64,000 nucleotides of DNA from contig NW_020194609.1 in the NCBI RefSeq assembly GCF_002865645.1, positions 434,001-498,000 of the forward strand, read 5' to 3'. Both the position numbers and the translations under genes were made by a program. A model generated the notes under the pieces. That model worked only from the letters and a program-made list of their open reading frames with translations. It had not been told where the DNA came from and made no database searches. This DNA comes from Hyaloscypha bicolor E (taxonomy: Eukaryota > Ascomycota > Leotiomycetes > Helotiales > Hyaloscyphaceae). Every line of letters starts with the position of its first letter. Position 1 is the first letter of the stretch. Positions 13,812 to 27,900 of the stretch are shown here, piece after piece.

Positions 13812-16699
13812 TAATTATAAAAAGTCTTTAGAAGAAATTAATAATTAGAAAAGTTTTAGAAAGCTATTTATAAAACTATTTATAATTTTCTTAGGTCTTT
13901 TAAAAATAAGAATATAGAAAAAGAATTAATATAATAAATATATATAATAATATATAAACTTAGTAAAAATACTTTTAGTATTAATAAAGTATTAATACTA
14001 TATAATATTATTTAGGTATTATAAGAATTAATATATATTAATATTAAATTAATATTTAGTCTTAAATTATTTCTTTTATTTATTATTTAATTTATATAAT
14101 AATATATTTATATATAATTTTTTTATTTTCTAGTTTTTTTATTAAAGGAATTACTTAATATTATTAATAAAAGTTAATATTATTTTAATTTAAAAAAGTT
14201 TTTATATTCGGAAAATTTAATATTATATTTATATTTCTTCTTAGAATATTTATTATAAATAAGTTTTATAAAAATCTTAAAAGCTATTTTTTATTTAAAA
14301 TAGCTATATTAAAACAAATTTTAATCTAAATTATAAGATAAATAACTAAATAGAAAGCCTAAATTAAATAGAATATTTATATTATTAAAGACTTTTTTAT
14401 AAGAGAAATAGTTCTAAAATTAGTTATAATTAAAAAAAGAAATTAAGTTCCGGAAATTAATAGAAATTAATATAGTATTAATAATATTAATATTTTATAA
14501 TTCTGGTATTAATATTTATTAATATTAGAAATTAGATATTTCTATTAAGCCTAATAATATATAAATAAATATTAGATATTATAGATCTAGTTTCCTATTT
14601 TAGATAAAGCTTATAATTAGAATTATATAAATTATATAAGATTTTCTAATTAAATAAAAGGCTTTATATATTTAGCTAAATACTAGAGAATATATAAAGA
14701 GATATTTCTAGTTTTAGAAAGAAGTATTAATTAGTCTTTTATTAGAATTAATTCTTGGAATTAGTTATATTTATAAATATTACTTTATAGCTTATTTATC
14801 TTAATTACTTATATATTATTCTATTATTATATATTTCATAATAAATAAAAATAAATAAAATATTTAGTTTTTTATATTTAATTTAGATTAGCTTTATACT
14901 CTTATTATTATAGCTATTAGTTATTTAAGAAATTTAAATATTTTTAATATTATATAATAATTATAATTAATTATAATTAATTAGCCTTAATCTTTTTTAA
15001 TATACTAATAGTATTTAAATAATTAAATAAGTTTCTTTTATATTTTACTTTTCCCTATTATATCTAAATTTATTTAATTATTAATATATTATTATAGCTT
15101 ATATATCTTTACTATTTCTAAGGCTTTATTAGCTTTAGAACTTTTATAAATAATTATTAATATACTAATTATTTTTTTCTATAAAATTAATAATATTCTT
15201 AATATAAGTATTACTCTAAATAAATTTAGAAAACAATATAAATTAGTCTATTAAAAGTTTAGAAATATAGAAATAAATATATTTTTTAGTTTCTATTATA
15301 ATCTTTTAATTATTAGAACTATTATTTAGAAAAATCCCTAAAACTAATTATAATATTTCTATATTTTAATAGACTAGATTTAATTTAATTTAATAATTAT
15401 TTATATTTAGTAAAGAACTAATTAAAAACTAATAATTCTTGGCTTTTTAAAAAAAATATAAGAATATATTAAGCTAGGGAATTATAATACCTATAATATA
15501 ATTATAAAAAGTATTTCTAATATAAATAAATATATTATAAGACTAATAATTATAAATCTTCTATAGCTAGTTAGAATAGCTATTAGAATATTATAAAAAA
15601 AAATTCTTAAAATTAGCTTTTATAAGAATATAATAGCAGAAATAAAGTAATAAAATAAGACTTAAAGATTAATAATTTTCTATATTTTAAGAATTTAAAG
15701 CTAAGGAAAATAGAAATAAGATATAATAGTAAATAAGTAAATATAGCTAAAACTACTAAAATACCGAGCTTTAGAAGCAAGTTTAATTTAAACTATAGCT
15801 TAGAACCTTAGCTAAAACTAATTTCTTTAGCTAAAACTATATCTATATTAATTATATAATACTAGTTATTATAAAGAGCTTGAAATACAAAACTAAAAAG
15901 CCTAAAATTCAGAACTAAAATAAGAATATAATAAGTTTTATAAGTAGAAATACCTATAATAAAAGAAAAATAATATAGTTATATAATAAATAAAAAAAAC
16001 CTCTAATACTAGAAATACTTCTAAAATCTAAATATAAAACAAAGTTAAAAAGTAAAATAAATAGAATTTCTTCTAGAAAAAATACTATTCTAATTTAAAA
16101 GAAATATAAATATAAGAGCCTAGCTTATATTTATATATATATATATATAAGAATATATTTATATACTTATAAAAACTAATAAATACAGATTTTAAAATAG
16201 AATTCTATAATTATAAGAAAGCTTATAAAATTATTAAATTTATTTAAAAGATCTAAGAAATAATTAAATATTTCTTATATTATAAAAAGTAATATATAAG
16301 AGAATAGCTTTTAGGGCTATTATTAGTATAAGTAAAAAATACTTAAGCTATTTAAGCTATTCTAGAATAGTTTTAAATAAAGTAAAATAAAGTTTAAATA
16401 ATATAATATAGTATTTAAGTAAAATAAAATAAAATATTATTTAAGAATAACTTAAAAATAATTATATATAAGTTATATAAATATAGAAAATTAATATTTA
16501 TTTAATTATTAATAAATAAATAAAATACTCATTAAGTAATACTATATAATTTAAGCTTAAGCTTATATAAGGTTATTTAAATACTACTTTTCTTTTATAA
16601 AAAACAGATTTTCCTTTTCGAAAAAAAAAATTTTTTCTTTTTATTTCTTCTAATTTGTCTTTAAATAACTTTTAGCTTTTTAAATAAAATATTATCTCA

Positions 16700-18300
16700 A
16701 AAGTACTTTTATTAAGTCTATTACGTAATTTAGATATAATAAGAGTATCTTAAGAAAAGAATCTCTTACTAGTAACCAAAAAAGCAAGAATTTCTAGATA
16801 TTTCCTAGTTATTAAAGCTAAAATAGGAAATCTAGTAGTATTAGACTTCTAATAATCTAAAGGCTTAGTTTATATATATATTAGTATTAATTTATAAAAA
16901 AATATTAAGAGAATATTAGATAATTATTATAATAAAATTTAAATAAAATTTATTTATTTTTTTATCTTTTCTTTTTTCTTCTAAATAAGATACTAATTTG
17001 TTTTCTATATTAGATAACTTATTAGTAATATATATATCGTTTTTATTAGAATTAGAATTAGCTATATTAATATCCGAGAAATTAGATCTAGCTTAAAATA
17101 AATTATAATTATATTTCTATCTAAATAAAATTAGTTATTAATTAATTTATTAAAAAGTAATTAAAGGAATTATTTATATATTATAATTAGTCTTTAATTT
17201 ATTATATATTTCCGAAAATATATTACTAGATAACTTAATATTAGTTAATTCTTCTTTTTAATTCGAGAATTAAAAATAAAAACTAAATATAAAGCTTTGT
17301 TTTTATTATCTAAAATACCTGTTTTAGAATAATATTTTTAAAGCTTAGCTATTCCTTTATTAATTATATTTATAAATGCTTTATTTTATTAAATATTAAT
17401 ATAATATTATTAATAATATAAAAAGAATTTAAGAAAAAACTTATTTTAAATTTCTTTTTGAAATTTTCTAGTTTATTATATATTTTATATATCTTAGATA
17501 TAATATAATATATAATAGAATAGTTTTCGGCTTATAACTTAGTAATAGCTTTAATAAATATTGAAATTATATTTAAAATATTAATTAAAACTAGACTTTT
17601 ACTCTTAAAAGCCTTTAAATTAGAATTATTAATAATTATTTTAATAGTTTTATATATATATAAAAAGTTCTTTAATATATAATAAGTTAAAGACTATTAT
17701 ATTTTTTAATCTATAAAAAATTAGTATTAATTAATAATTAAAAAATTAATTCTTTACTAAATTAAGGAAATTAAGTATTTTCTATATTAAAAGCTTTAAT
17801 TTAAGCTTTTAATAATTATTAGTTTTTTTAGTTATATTTAAAACCTATAATAGTTTTTTTAATTTTTCTCTAAATTAATAAATTTCTTATAAATTATATA
17901 GAAAGCTTATTTATTATTTGCTTTTTTTCTTTTTCTTTTCTATTTTCAAGTTCTTTTATTTCTTATTTATATAAATTAGTAAAATAAAAAATATTATAAT
18001 TATTTTTAATAAGAGCTTTTAAAATATTTTAAATTATTAAATTTAATATATAAGCTATATAAGAAATATTTCTTTGAAATTTAATACCTTACTTATTATA
18101 ATACTTTATAAAAGCCTTTAATAAAGTATTATTTAAGCTAGTATTATCTCAAGTAATACTAAATAAAATATATTAGTAATTATATTATTTTAAAGCTTCT
18201 AATAAAATAGAAAGTATATAAATACTAGAATATATATTATTTAAATCTTTTATTACTAATGAAATAAGATTTTAATATAAAATTCTTATTTATAAAGTAT
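16700..18300 (-). mobile_element. hAT-family transposase relic (minus strand)
   Basis: The minus-strand translation of 16,867-16,713 gives a decayed hAT C-terminal dimerisation domain: FPILALITRKYLEIL, then SKRFFS (family form SERxFS), then KLRNRL. Upstream on that strand, about 18,170-18,020, is DNTSLNNTLLKAL followed by YIAYILNLI, the family's DNAxxN...HxLNL catalytic-core region. Order and spacing fit one transposase about 1.6 kb long or longer. Multiple stops and AT drift show it is dead. Terminal inverted repeats and the 8-bp target duplication were not identified. Confidence 0.6.
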
Positions 18301-18552
18301 TTAAAATAAAATTAGTATATATTTTATAAAAATTTAATAATTAATAATTAATTAATATATATAATAACTCTAAATAAAGCCTTTTAATTTATATTTATTT
18401 AGATATCTAAAATAATAGAAAAGGTTTTTTAAAATTAATATTTTCTTATAATTCTTTTTTAATATTTAAACTCTTTTTTATATAGCTTAAATTAAACTCG
18501 TTTTTAAGTATTTTTATATATAAAAATAGTATTTAACTATAAAATATTAGCT

Positions 18553-18555
<3 letters not shown>

Positions 18556-18588
<33 letters not shown>
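18556..18588. repeat. (ATA)n microsatellite
   Basis: Eleven consecutive ATA/AAT units in AT-rich DNA. No function seen. Confidence 0.9.
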
Positions 18589-18916
18589 TAAATACTTACT
18601 AATTTAAATATTTTAAAAGTACTTTAAAGCTCGAAGTAATAATTATTTAAAAAGAGATATTATTACTAATAATAAAGCTTAATAATAATCTCTTAAAGTA
18701 ATTAATAATAAAACTATTTTCTCTTTAGCTGGATTATTTATTAAAAAGACTATTTATAATTAGTTAAGAGATTTAAAAAAAAGAAGCTTTACTTTTATTT
18801 AATAAATAATTAGTAAATAATTCTTTAAATAATATTAATTAACTTACTATTATTTCTATTATTAGAAAGAGTATTAAGATTAATAAATTTATATAAGTTC
18901 TAAAAGTAAGCTAAAT

Positions 18917-18917
<1 letters not shown>

Positions 18918-18957
<40 letters not shown>

Positions 18958-19022
18958 TTCTATTTATTTATTATTTATTGTATTTATTTATTTATTTATT
19001 TATTTATTATTTATTTATTATT

Positions 19023-19069
<47 letters not shown>
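18918..19069. repeat. Imperfect (TTTA)n array
   Basis: About 150 bp of TTTA/ATTT units broken by a few variant units (TATTCTATTT, TATTGTATTT, TTATTTTATTT). Simple-sequence expansion in the AT-rich block. Confidence 0.9.
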
Positions 19070-22000
19070 GTTATATTTTTCTAAAAAGTTAATTAATATT
19101 AAAATTATTAAAATTAAGATTATTAACTTATAAATAGTCTTATACTAAATATCTAATAGTATATATATAAGTATTTTCCGGGTTCTCTTAAATTAGATCT
19201 AAAGTCTTTTTTTAAATATTCTTTTTTAAAGAAAAAAGGCTTTTTATTAAAGGATTTTAATATAAAATCAGGATAATTTTAGCTTATATTAAATTTAATT
19301 AAGAATTATTAAGACATTTTCAAATATATAAAAGTATTTATAATATAAAATATTATTATAAAAGTAATAATTAAAGATATATAAGTAATTATAAAAATAA
19401 AAGAAATAAGAACTTAAAGAAAATAACTTATTCTTATAGAAAATTCTAATATTTTAAAGGGTTTTTAATTATTTTTCTAATTAGAAAAATTATTATATTT
19501 TAAAGATTCTAGTTCTTTAATTTCTAATATATAGCTATTATATTAGTAATATAATATAATATATAAGCTATAGTAATTCTAGAGATATTATAAAGGTTCT
19601 ATTTTATTTACTAAGCCTTATTATTACTTAATTAGATAGTATAGTAGTATTAGGCTCGGGCTATTTTAGAGCCTTATCTAATTAGATTAGTATATTATAT
19701 ATAGTATTATATATAATATTATATATATATTACTTAATTATTTAAAAATATTCTAAAGTAATTAAATAAAGTATTAAATAGAATATAAGTAATAAGAAAA
19801 AAACTTAAATAAAATATAAATAAGGCCTATTATTTTATTTTATTTTACTTATTTCTTATATTAGCTATTATATAAATTTTTTAATTACTTTTTAATAGTA
19901 AATAAAATATTCTAAATCTTTATTTTAGTTATAAAAGTAAATAAATAATATATTTTTATATTTAAACTTTTAATAATATTAAATAAAATCTTTATATATA
20001 AAGCAAATTATTAATAAATAATAAAATATTAAATATAATAGCTTGAGTTCTTTAAAAGACTTAATTAAATAATTAAGACTTTGTTTTTTATATTAGATAA
20101 AGAGTTTAATATTATATTTTACTTATTAAATATAATATACTTTTTTATAAAGTATTCTAAAAATCGAATATATTTTATTTATTATAAATTATAATATAAG
20201 GCTAGTATTATATAATTAGATAGTTCTAATATATATAAGCTTATTTATTATTTTATTTCTTTTAATTCCTATATATCTAGAAGTCTATTTAATTCTAATA
20301 TTATAAATAAGTATAATTCTTTAATAATTATAAAAGGCTTATTATAAGAAAAGTAAGATATTATCTAGAAAATATCTAATAACTAAAATACTATTAATAT
20401 AAAGTTATAGGTAATACTAGCTAATATTAAATAAGAATTCAATTATATAAAAGAGTTCTTTTTAGGCTTTAATAATCTCTATATTAAAAATATATAAAAA
20501 GGTATTAATTAAGCTAGAGCTAGTATTAATTTATTATTTATTCTAATAAATAATAAAGCTATGTTTTATTAATTTAATTTCTTATTTTTTTTATAACTAT
20601 TTAAAAAAAATTATTTTTAAATAAAAAGGCTATTTACTAGACTTTAAAATTATTTAAAGCCGTTTTTTTTATTAAGTTTTTTAATAAAATCTATTTTATT
20701 ATTAAAAGTAAAATATAGTATTATAAGTTTAAAATAAGAAATATTTAAAAATAGAATATTAAGCTATTAAACTTTAATTTTGAGATATATTTTAGTATTT
20801 ATATTTTGGCTTTTAATTATATTAAATAAAGTAATATATCTAATAAATAAATAATATTAATTAATTCTTTATAATTATATTATAAAATATAACTTTAATT
20901 TTTTAAAAGCTATAAGAACTAAAAATATATTAAAATTCTAATATAATATAATTATAAGAATAGTTTTCTAGATTAATAATATTTTATAATAAATAAAAAT
21001 AAATATCTTTTTAAAAATATTTATATATTATTTATTTCGAGTACTAATAATTAAATTATAGACTATTTATTAGATTTTAGATATTTATTTCTGGTTTCTA
21101 TATTATATTTTAGTATTATAAAATAATAATAATAAAATATAAATAATTATTATTTTATAAAAATAAAAGGCAAGTAATTTATTCTTAGTTCTAATAAGAC
21201 TTTAGATATATTATATATTTTTATAGGCTTTTATAGCTTATTTAATAATATAATATTTAAATATAAGTTTTTAATTAAACTAGATACTAAGCTAGTAAAG
21301 TATTAGCTTATTATTTTTAGCTAGAATAATAATAATAGATTTAATAATAAAGTTATTATTAATTCTATATAATAATATATATATATTTTTTTTTTAGATA
21401 AAATAAATTATTTCGAGTTTCTTAAATATAAAAAAGATCTTATATTTATTTCTATAAATAAGAATCCTATAAATATTCGAGTCTAGTAATTTAATATTAT
21501 TATTAAGAAATATAGAAATATAATATAAATAAAAGTTATTAATATATCTAAAATATAAAATAGAATCTTATATAATAAGTTTAGTTAAATAAAATATATA
21601 AAGAACTAATTAAAATAAAGAGTTCTATAAAATATTATATTTAATAATTAATATCTAGTAATTAACTTTTTTAGTCTAATTTGAATTTTCTAGTTTATAA
21701 AAAAGCTTTTTATAAACTTAATTAAAAGTAATAGCTAGTTTTATTTAGTTATATATATAAATAATTTTTTAATAAATAATATATTAAAGATATTTTAAAT
21801 ATTTATAATAACTATAATTACTTTTATATTATAAAATATAATAAACTTAATACTATAAATAAAAGTAGTAATAAAGTTTATAATAAAGTATTTTAGGAAA
21901 GTATTTCTATATTAAAAAAAGAAAATATTATAAGTAAAAGTAGTTTAGATAATATATCTAATAATAATTTATTCGAGACTTTTTAGAATATATAAAAGTA

Positions 22001-23899
22001 ATATAATAAACTTTTAGAAATAGATTAAAAACTTATTCTTTTTTCTAATTTTTAGTAATATAATTATTTTAACTAGTTTCTATAATTCTAGAAAGTAAAT
22101 AAGAGCTAAATAATAGCTAAATAGCCTATAAATAATATATTTAATATATTCTTAATAAGATTTAAATAATTAAATAGTAATATAATTTATTTTAGAAAAA
22201 ATATTTAAAATACTAATAATATTTTATATAACTTTTTTAAATAAAACTATTTAGTTCTAGTTAAGATTTCTAGTTTTATTTTAGGTTATTATTTATATTA
22301 AAATATCCGAAAACCTTTTTATAAAAGGCTTTAGTTTTTTCTAATATATTTTTAATTTAAATTCTATTAATTTCTAATAATAATATTTTGAGATTAGAAA
22401 TAAGCTTATATTAGTTAATAATTTTATATAAATCTAAATTGCTTTTTATATTATTAATTCTTTATTTCTTATATTCTCTTTTAGTTTTATATACTAAGTT
22501 CTTAAATTTATATATCTCGAATAAATTATTTCTTTTAAATATAGAATTTTATATTATTAGATATAAATAATATATTTTTTAATATTTAGTAGTTTATTAA
22601 AAAACTAAATATCTTTAGCTATAATTCGGCTTTTTAGCTATTTCTATTAAGGAAATAAAAACCTTAATAAGTACTTTTATATAGCTATTAATATATATCT
22701 TATTTAGTAAAGTTTATAAATCTAAAAGTCTTATTATATTATTTTTAATAAATCTAATAAACTTAAAAAGCTTAGGTTCTAGTATTTAATATTAATTTTA
22801 TTTAAAAGAAACTAAGCCTTATTCCGGAATAATAGTAACCTAAATCTTATAATTTAATTTACTATATATATTACTATAGATATAAATATAAATAAATAAG
22901 ATATTAAAGAAAATTAAATCTAGTATATATTTAAATTATTAAATAGATTTATCTGGTTTTCTAATAAAGTTTATATTATTAGTAATTATTTAGCTAATAA
23001 GCTTTTTAGATTAGTAATTAGATTTAATTTCCGGTTTAAATATATTATATTATATATTAAAATTACTTTTAATTAAGTAATTAGATAATAATATAAGATA
23101 TAAAATATAAAATATAAATAATAATCTCTGGTTTTATTAATTATTAGTAATAGTTAAGAATAATAAAGCTATTTATATTTATTTAGAAAAAGTTATAATT
23201 ATAAATTAGATATTATTATTATATTCTAATATTATTTCTTCTATAAATATAGGTTATAATTCTAGGCTTTTTAGCCTTAATAAATTTAGAGTTTTTATTA
23301 TTTTATAAATTAACTAGAATATAATAATTAAATCCTAAATAATTTTGGGTTTTAATATTTAAATAAGTTTATAGTTCTTAAATATAAATAATATTTATAT
23401 TTTTTATATATATAATTTAGAAAAATATAATATAATAAAAGAAACTCTTAGTTATATTTATTTAATAAACTTATAAGCTCTGGTTTCTAGGCTATTAATT
23501 ATAATATTTATTATAGAATTTTAACTAGCTTTCTAATATTTAGTATTTTTATTATTAATATTTGTATTTATAGTTTCTCTAAAGCTTTTAATTAAGAAAA
23601 TAAGATTATTAAGGTTTTTATTTAAAATAGTAAAGTATTTTAGGCGGTTTAATAATAAAATAAAAAAGAATAAAAAGAAAATAATAATAGCTTATAAGAA
23701 TCTTTTTTTATAGACTATTACTATTATATCTTTTTATTTCTTTAATTTAGTAATATTAGTTTTCTAGTTTTATATCTAGAATTAAAATTATTAAAATATA
23801 ATAGCTTTTATAAAAAAATAATAATATATAAAATAGCTAGAATTCTTTATTATTATAATAATAAATTATATCTAATTCTTTTCTAGTAGATTTAATAAC

Positions 23900-24859
23900 T
23901 TTATTATTCTTTTAATATAATATAACCGAATAGTATTTATATTTAATAGAAAAAGATTTATAATAATTAGTATAATAAGTATTTCCTATATAGTTTATTC
24001 TAAAAAAACTAATATATTTATTAATTCGAATACTATATATATTATAATATATATATCTTATATATTTTATAGAATTATAAAAGTCTTAATAGCCCGAATT
24101 ATAATATAAGATAACTATTTTCTTTTTAATTATTTTCGAGAGTTTACTAATATTAAAGAATCTAAAAGCTTTATTAATAGAAACTAGAAAAGAAATAATT
24201 CAAGTAATTTTACTAAATTAAGAATCCGATCTATATTAGAAGAATTAGTAACTAATAAGCCTAATAATAATTTATATATAGACTTCTTTTTTAATAACTA
24301 AAATAATATAAATTAATATATTATTAAGTTTAGAAATAGAATAGAAGTTAGATAAAAGTTTCGAAATAGTATAATTATATTAAGTTTCGAGATATTTAAT
24401 TTCTTTTTTATAAAAGATTTATAAAAGAATTTTATTATTTTTTTAGAAACTAAAAAGATTTCAAATAATAAGATTTATTAAAATAATAGCCTAGCTAGTT
24501 CGGGTTAGTATAATTAGTAGAACTAAAACTAAAGTAATACTAGTAATTTTAGCTATAAGTTTCTAGTAAAATATAAAAGGTTTTAGCCTATTAAAAAAAG
24601 CTTATAGCTTTATAAAAATAAAAAGATATTAGTCTTTTTTCTTTAGATATCTATTATTTCTAGAATCTTTATTAGCTAAGTTTAAATAAAAGAAAGTAAG
24701 AAATATTTTCCCGGAAATTAATATAAGTCTATTTTCCAAAAAGAAAATACTAGCTAATTTTGGGATCTAATAATCTATTTTTAAGTTTTTTAGAATCTTT
24801 ACTATATTTATAAAAGAAACTAACTTGGCTAAGCTAGAGAATAGTATACTAGAATCTAG
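23900..24859 (-). pseudogene. Continuation of the split minus-strand frame (left part), RIP-degraded
   Basis: Reading leftward from 24,859 on the minus strand, one frame can be followed to about 23,900 without needing an indel. All breaks are TAA, TAG or TGA codons that RIP makes from Gln, Trp or Arg. If the outer Gypsy (24,865-41,344) is removed together with one copy of its 5-bp target duplication, this frame joins exactly in phase to the frame beginning with ATG at 41,758. The product is not recognised: charged and leucine-rich stretches such as KYLETQYNYTISKLL-like sequence, no motif I can name. It could be an old gene or another transposon ORF. In such AT-rich DNA stop-poor frames arise by chance, so confidence is limited. 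Confidence 0.35.
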
Positions 24860-24864
24860 TAAGC

Positions 24865-25069
24865 TATAATAGCGGAATTAATATAATAATTAAAGACTTA
24901 AAGTTTAAAGAATTTTATATATTAGAAAATATTAAACTATAAAATAAAATAAATAAAATACCTTAATTTTTAGTATTATTTTATTTAAGTAATTTTGGCT
25001 TAGCTTTATTTTATATCTATTTCTAATATTCTATTCTTAGTAAATTATATTCTTATACTAGCTATTATA
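24865..25069 (-). repeat. Outer Gypsy, left (3') LTR
   Basis: 205 bp, same length as the right copy. Heavily AT-shifted: where the right copy keeps GGGAGAATGCC and CCGTTCAAG, this copy reads AATAAAATACC and TTATTTAAG. Terminal hexamers TATAAT and ATTATA are inverted repeats of each other. Confidence 0.8.
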
Positions 25070-27625
25070 TTACTTTTCTCTAAAAAGAAATCTAAATGCC
25101 TTTATTTAGGGAATTATTTAGTTATAATATAAATAAAAAAAGAGAAAATAATAGTTATTAATTCTATTTTATATAATTTTTATAGCTTATTTATAATTAA
25201 AATATAGTTTTAATTTTACTAGAATAATCTAGTTTCTAATATATTCTAGCTAGTTCTTAATATTTATTACTTATATTATATTTATATCTATATTAATAAT
25301 ATAGCCTAGAAATACTATATAGGCTATAGCTAATATTAGAACTATTATTATTAGGTAGTCTTTAAATAAAAATAATAAATTAAGTCTATTTATTAATATA
25401 GGCTTTAATATAGTAATTTACTTGCCTTTTTTCTTAGTTAAAATAATAATATTTAGTTTAATTATACTATTTCTAAGCTACTTAATTAATTTCTAGACTT
25501 TCTCGAGTTTAATATATATATTCTTAAATTATTTCTCTATAATAAAGACTTATATATTAAGAATAACTATTTAAACTATTTTATTATTAAATTTCCGGGC
25601 TTTAAACTATATAATTTTAGTCTTATAAAAGCTTCTAAAGGATTTTCCGATTTCCTAAATAATATTATATACTAATTTATTAATATTTATAAAGTATTAC
25701 TTCTTTAATTTGGCCTTTAAAATTATTTACTAGCTTTTAGTTTTAGACTAGTATTTTATATAATAACTACTATTTAGTACTATATATTTTTTAATTATAA
25801 TAAATATTTTAATACTAGTTTAGCTACTTTTATTATAATTAGAGTTTTTTTTATTACTAGAAGTTTTTCTGTTTTTAGTTTTTTTATTATTAGAATTCTT
25901 ATTATTATCTAATATCTTATACTTTTTAGATAAGCTAGCCTTATTCTTTTTAATTTTTTTAGTATTTGGCTCTATAAAGTTAATAAGAAAGCCCTTATTA
26001 ATACTATTTATTTCGCTTATTAAATTATTAGACTTATTATTACTAGTAACTAAAACCTCTATTTTATTATTTTTAAAATATTTTACTAAAATATTTTCTA
26101 TAATAATTTCAGATATATTCTCAAATATAATATAGGCTATATTTTATATATTAATCTATTTTTAAATAAGGAAATTACTATTTTCGTTTATAAAAATAGT
26201 TTAATTAGTAATTATATTAATAATAATAATAATTACTAAACTTGAGATATTATTACTATTATTTAAGTTATTTAGAATCTAGTAAGTAGCCTTATTTAGT
26301 CTAGCTATAAATAATATATTACTGGAATTTCTTATTTGTTTTATTTTTATTAATAGTTTAATTAAAGTAATAATAATAATATAAATAATTAAGATTATAA
26401 AAGTTAAAGTAATTAGAAAAGTTTTCCTCGATTTTTAATAATATTTTAAACTAATATAGGCAAGTATTTATTTTTAGCTTAGCTTTAAGAATTTACTTTT
26501 TCTTTATAATTTACCTAAATAATAAAATATAATCTAGAATAATAAAAGAAGATATTTTATTTAGATTTCTAGAAAAGAAAATAGATACTAATATAATAAA
26601 ATAAAGAAAATATACTAGAGTTTAAATAAAACCCGGAAAATATCTAGATTTTTTTCTTCTAATTATAAAGGCCTTATTATTAAGGTTTATTATTATTTAG
26701 ATAATTTTTATTAAACTTATTTTCTTTAGTATATCGAATTTATTTATTTAGTTATATAAGAAATTCTACTTTATTAGAGTTCTATTTATATAATTTAAAT
26801 ATTAAATTCTTAAAGTTTAATATAAGATATTATTTATTATTTATATTTTATTTCTTTTATTTAATCTTATAATAAAGCTTATTATAAAGTATTTTAGAAA
26901 AAAGAATTTTCTTGACTTCTTATTTGAGTTTATTATTAATTTTAGTAAAACTAGGCTTTTTATTAGTTTAGCTAGATAATAGATTAGTAGAATTCTTATA
27001 AAGTCTATTTATATAAAAAATTAGCTAAATTCTATATAATAGAAAAAAATCTAATTAATATAAATATCTAATTATTTTATTAATCTTAAATAATCTAGTA
27101 AGAAAATAGTTTAATTTATTAAATAAATAGTTTATTTTCTATATCTTTTAGACTAAAATCCGGTTTTTACTATTTCTTATTAGTTTACTTAATTTAATAT
27201 TTCTAAGCTACTATTATATATTTTCGGATATAATTAATAGTAATATTAATTCTCTTAGCTTACTATTATATTTCTTTCTAATTAAGTTTCTTTTTCGATA
27301 TTTTAAACTTTATTATTTATAATATTTAGTTAAAGTTTAGCCTGAATTTATATTTATAATTAATTATTAAGAGAAATAAGCTAGTTAATTTATATAAGTA
27401 AATAGTACCTATAATATTAAATATTAGAAATAAATCTATCTAATTATTCTAGAAATAATTAATAAAAAAGTAAAGTCAGATATTAATAATCTAATTAATA
27501 ATTTCTATTTATTTATTAATTTAAATATATTTTATAATTAAAAGCTTTAGCTTAGTTCTAGTTAATTTTAATAGTTTATTTATAAAATCTAAAATAAATT
27601 AGAATTTTTAGTTATTTATAATAAT

Positions 27626-27900
27626 TATTATAATTTCTAAATATCTGGTATCTGAAATACTTTATTAAATACTAGATATCTTCTAGATATATATAATATA
27701 ATTACTTTATTAGGAAAGTATACTTGAAATATATTAGAGATATTTAGAAGATTAAGCCCTTTTAGAACTAGTATATTATAGGATATATATATTTTTTTAT
27801 AGCCTCTTATATTCTAGTTTTCTTTTTTTTTAGCTTTAAATTATCTTTATAAGAAATCTTTTACCTTATTTTCTAAACCCTAAATACTATATTTATAATA
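27626..27900 (+). repeat. Inner Gypsy 5' LTR
   Basis: 275 bp, matches the 3' LTR along its whole length with mostly C/T and G/A differences. Contains the conserved block TTATATTCTAGTTTTC and the tail TAAATACTATATTTATAATA. Preceded by target duplication ATAAT. Confidence 0.85.

Noticed and set aside
19630..19690. AATTAGATA...TATCTAATT inverted repeat with inner AGGCTC...GAGCCT as a possible tRNA or small RNA
   Set aside because: No cloverleaf, no A/B boxes; more likely a transposon end or chance pairing in AT-rich DNA.
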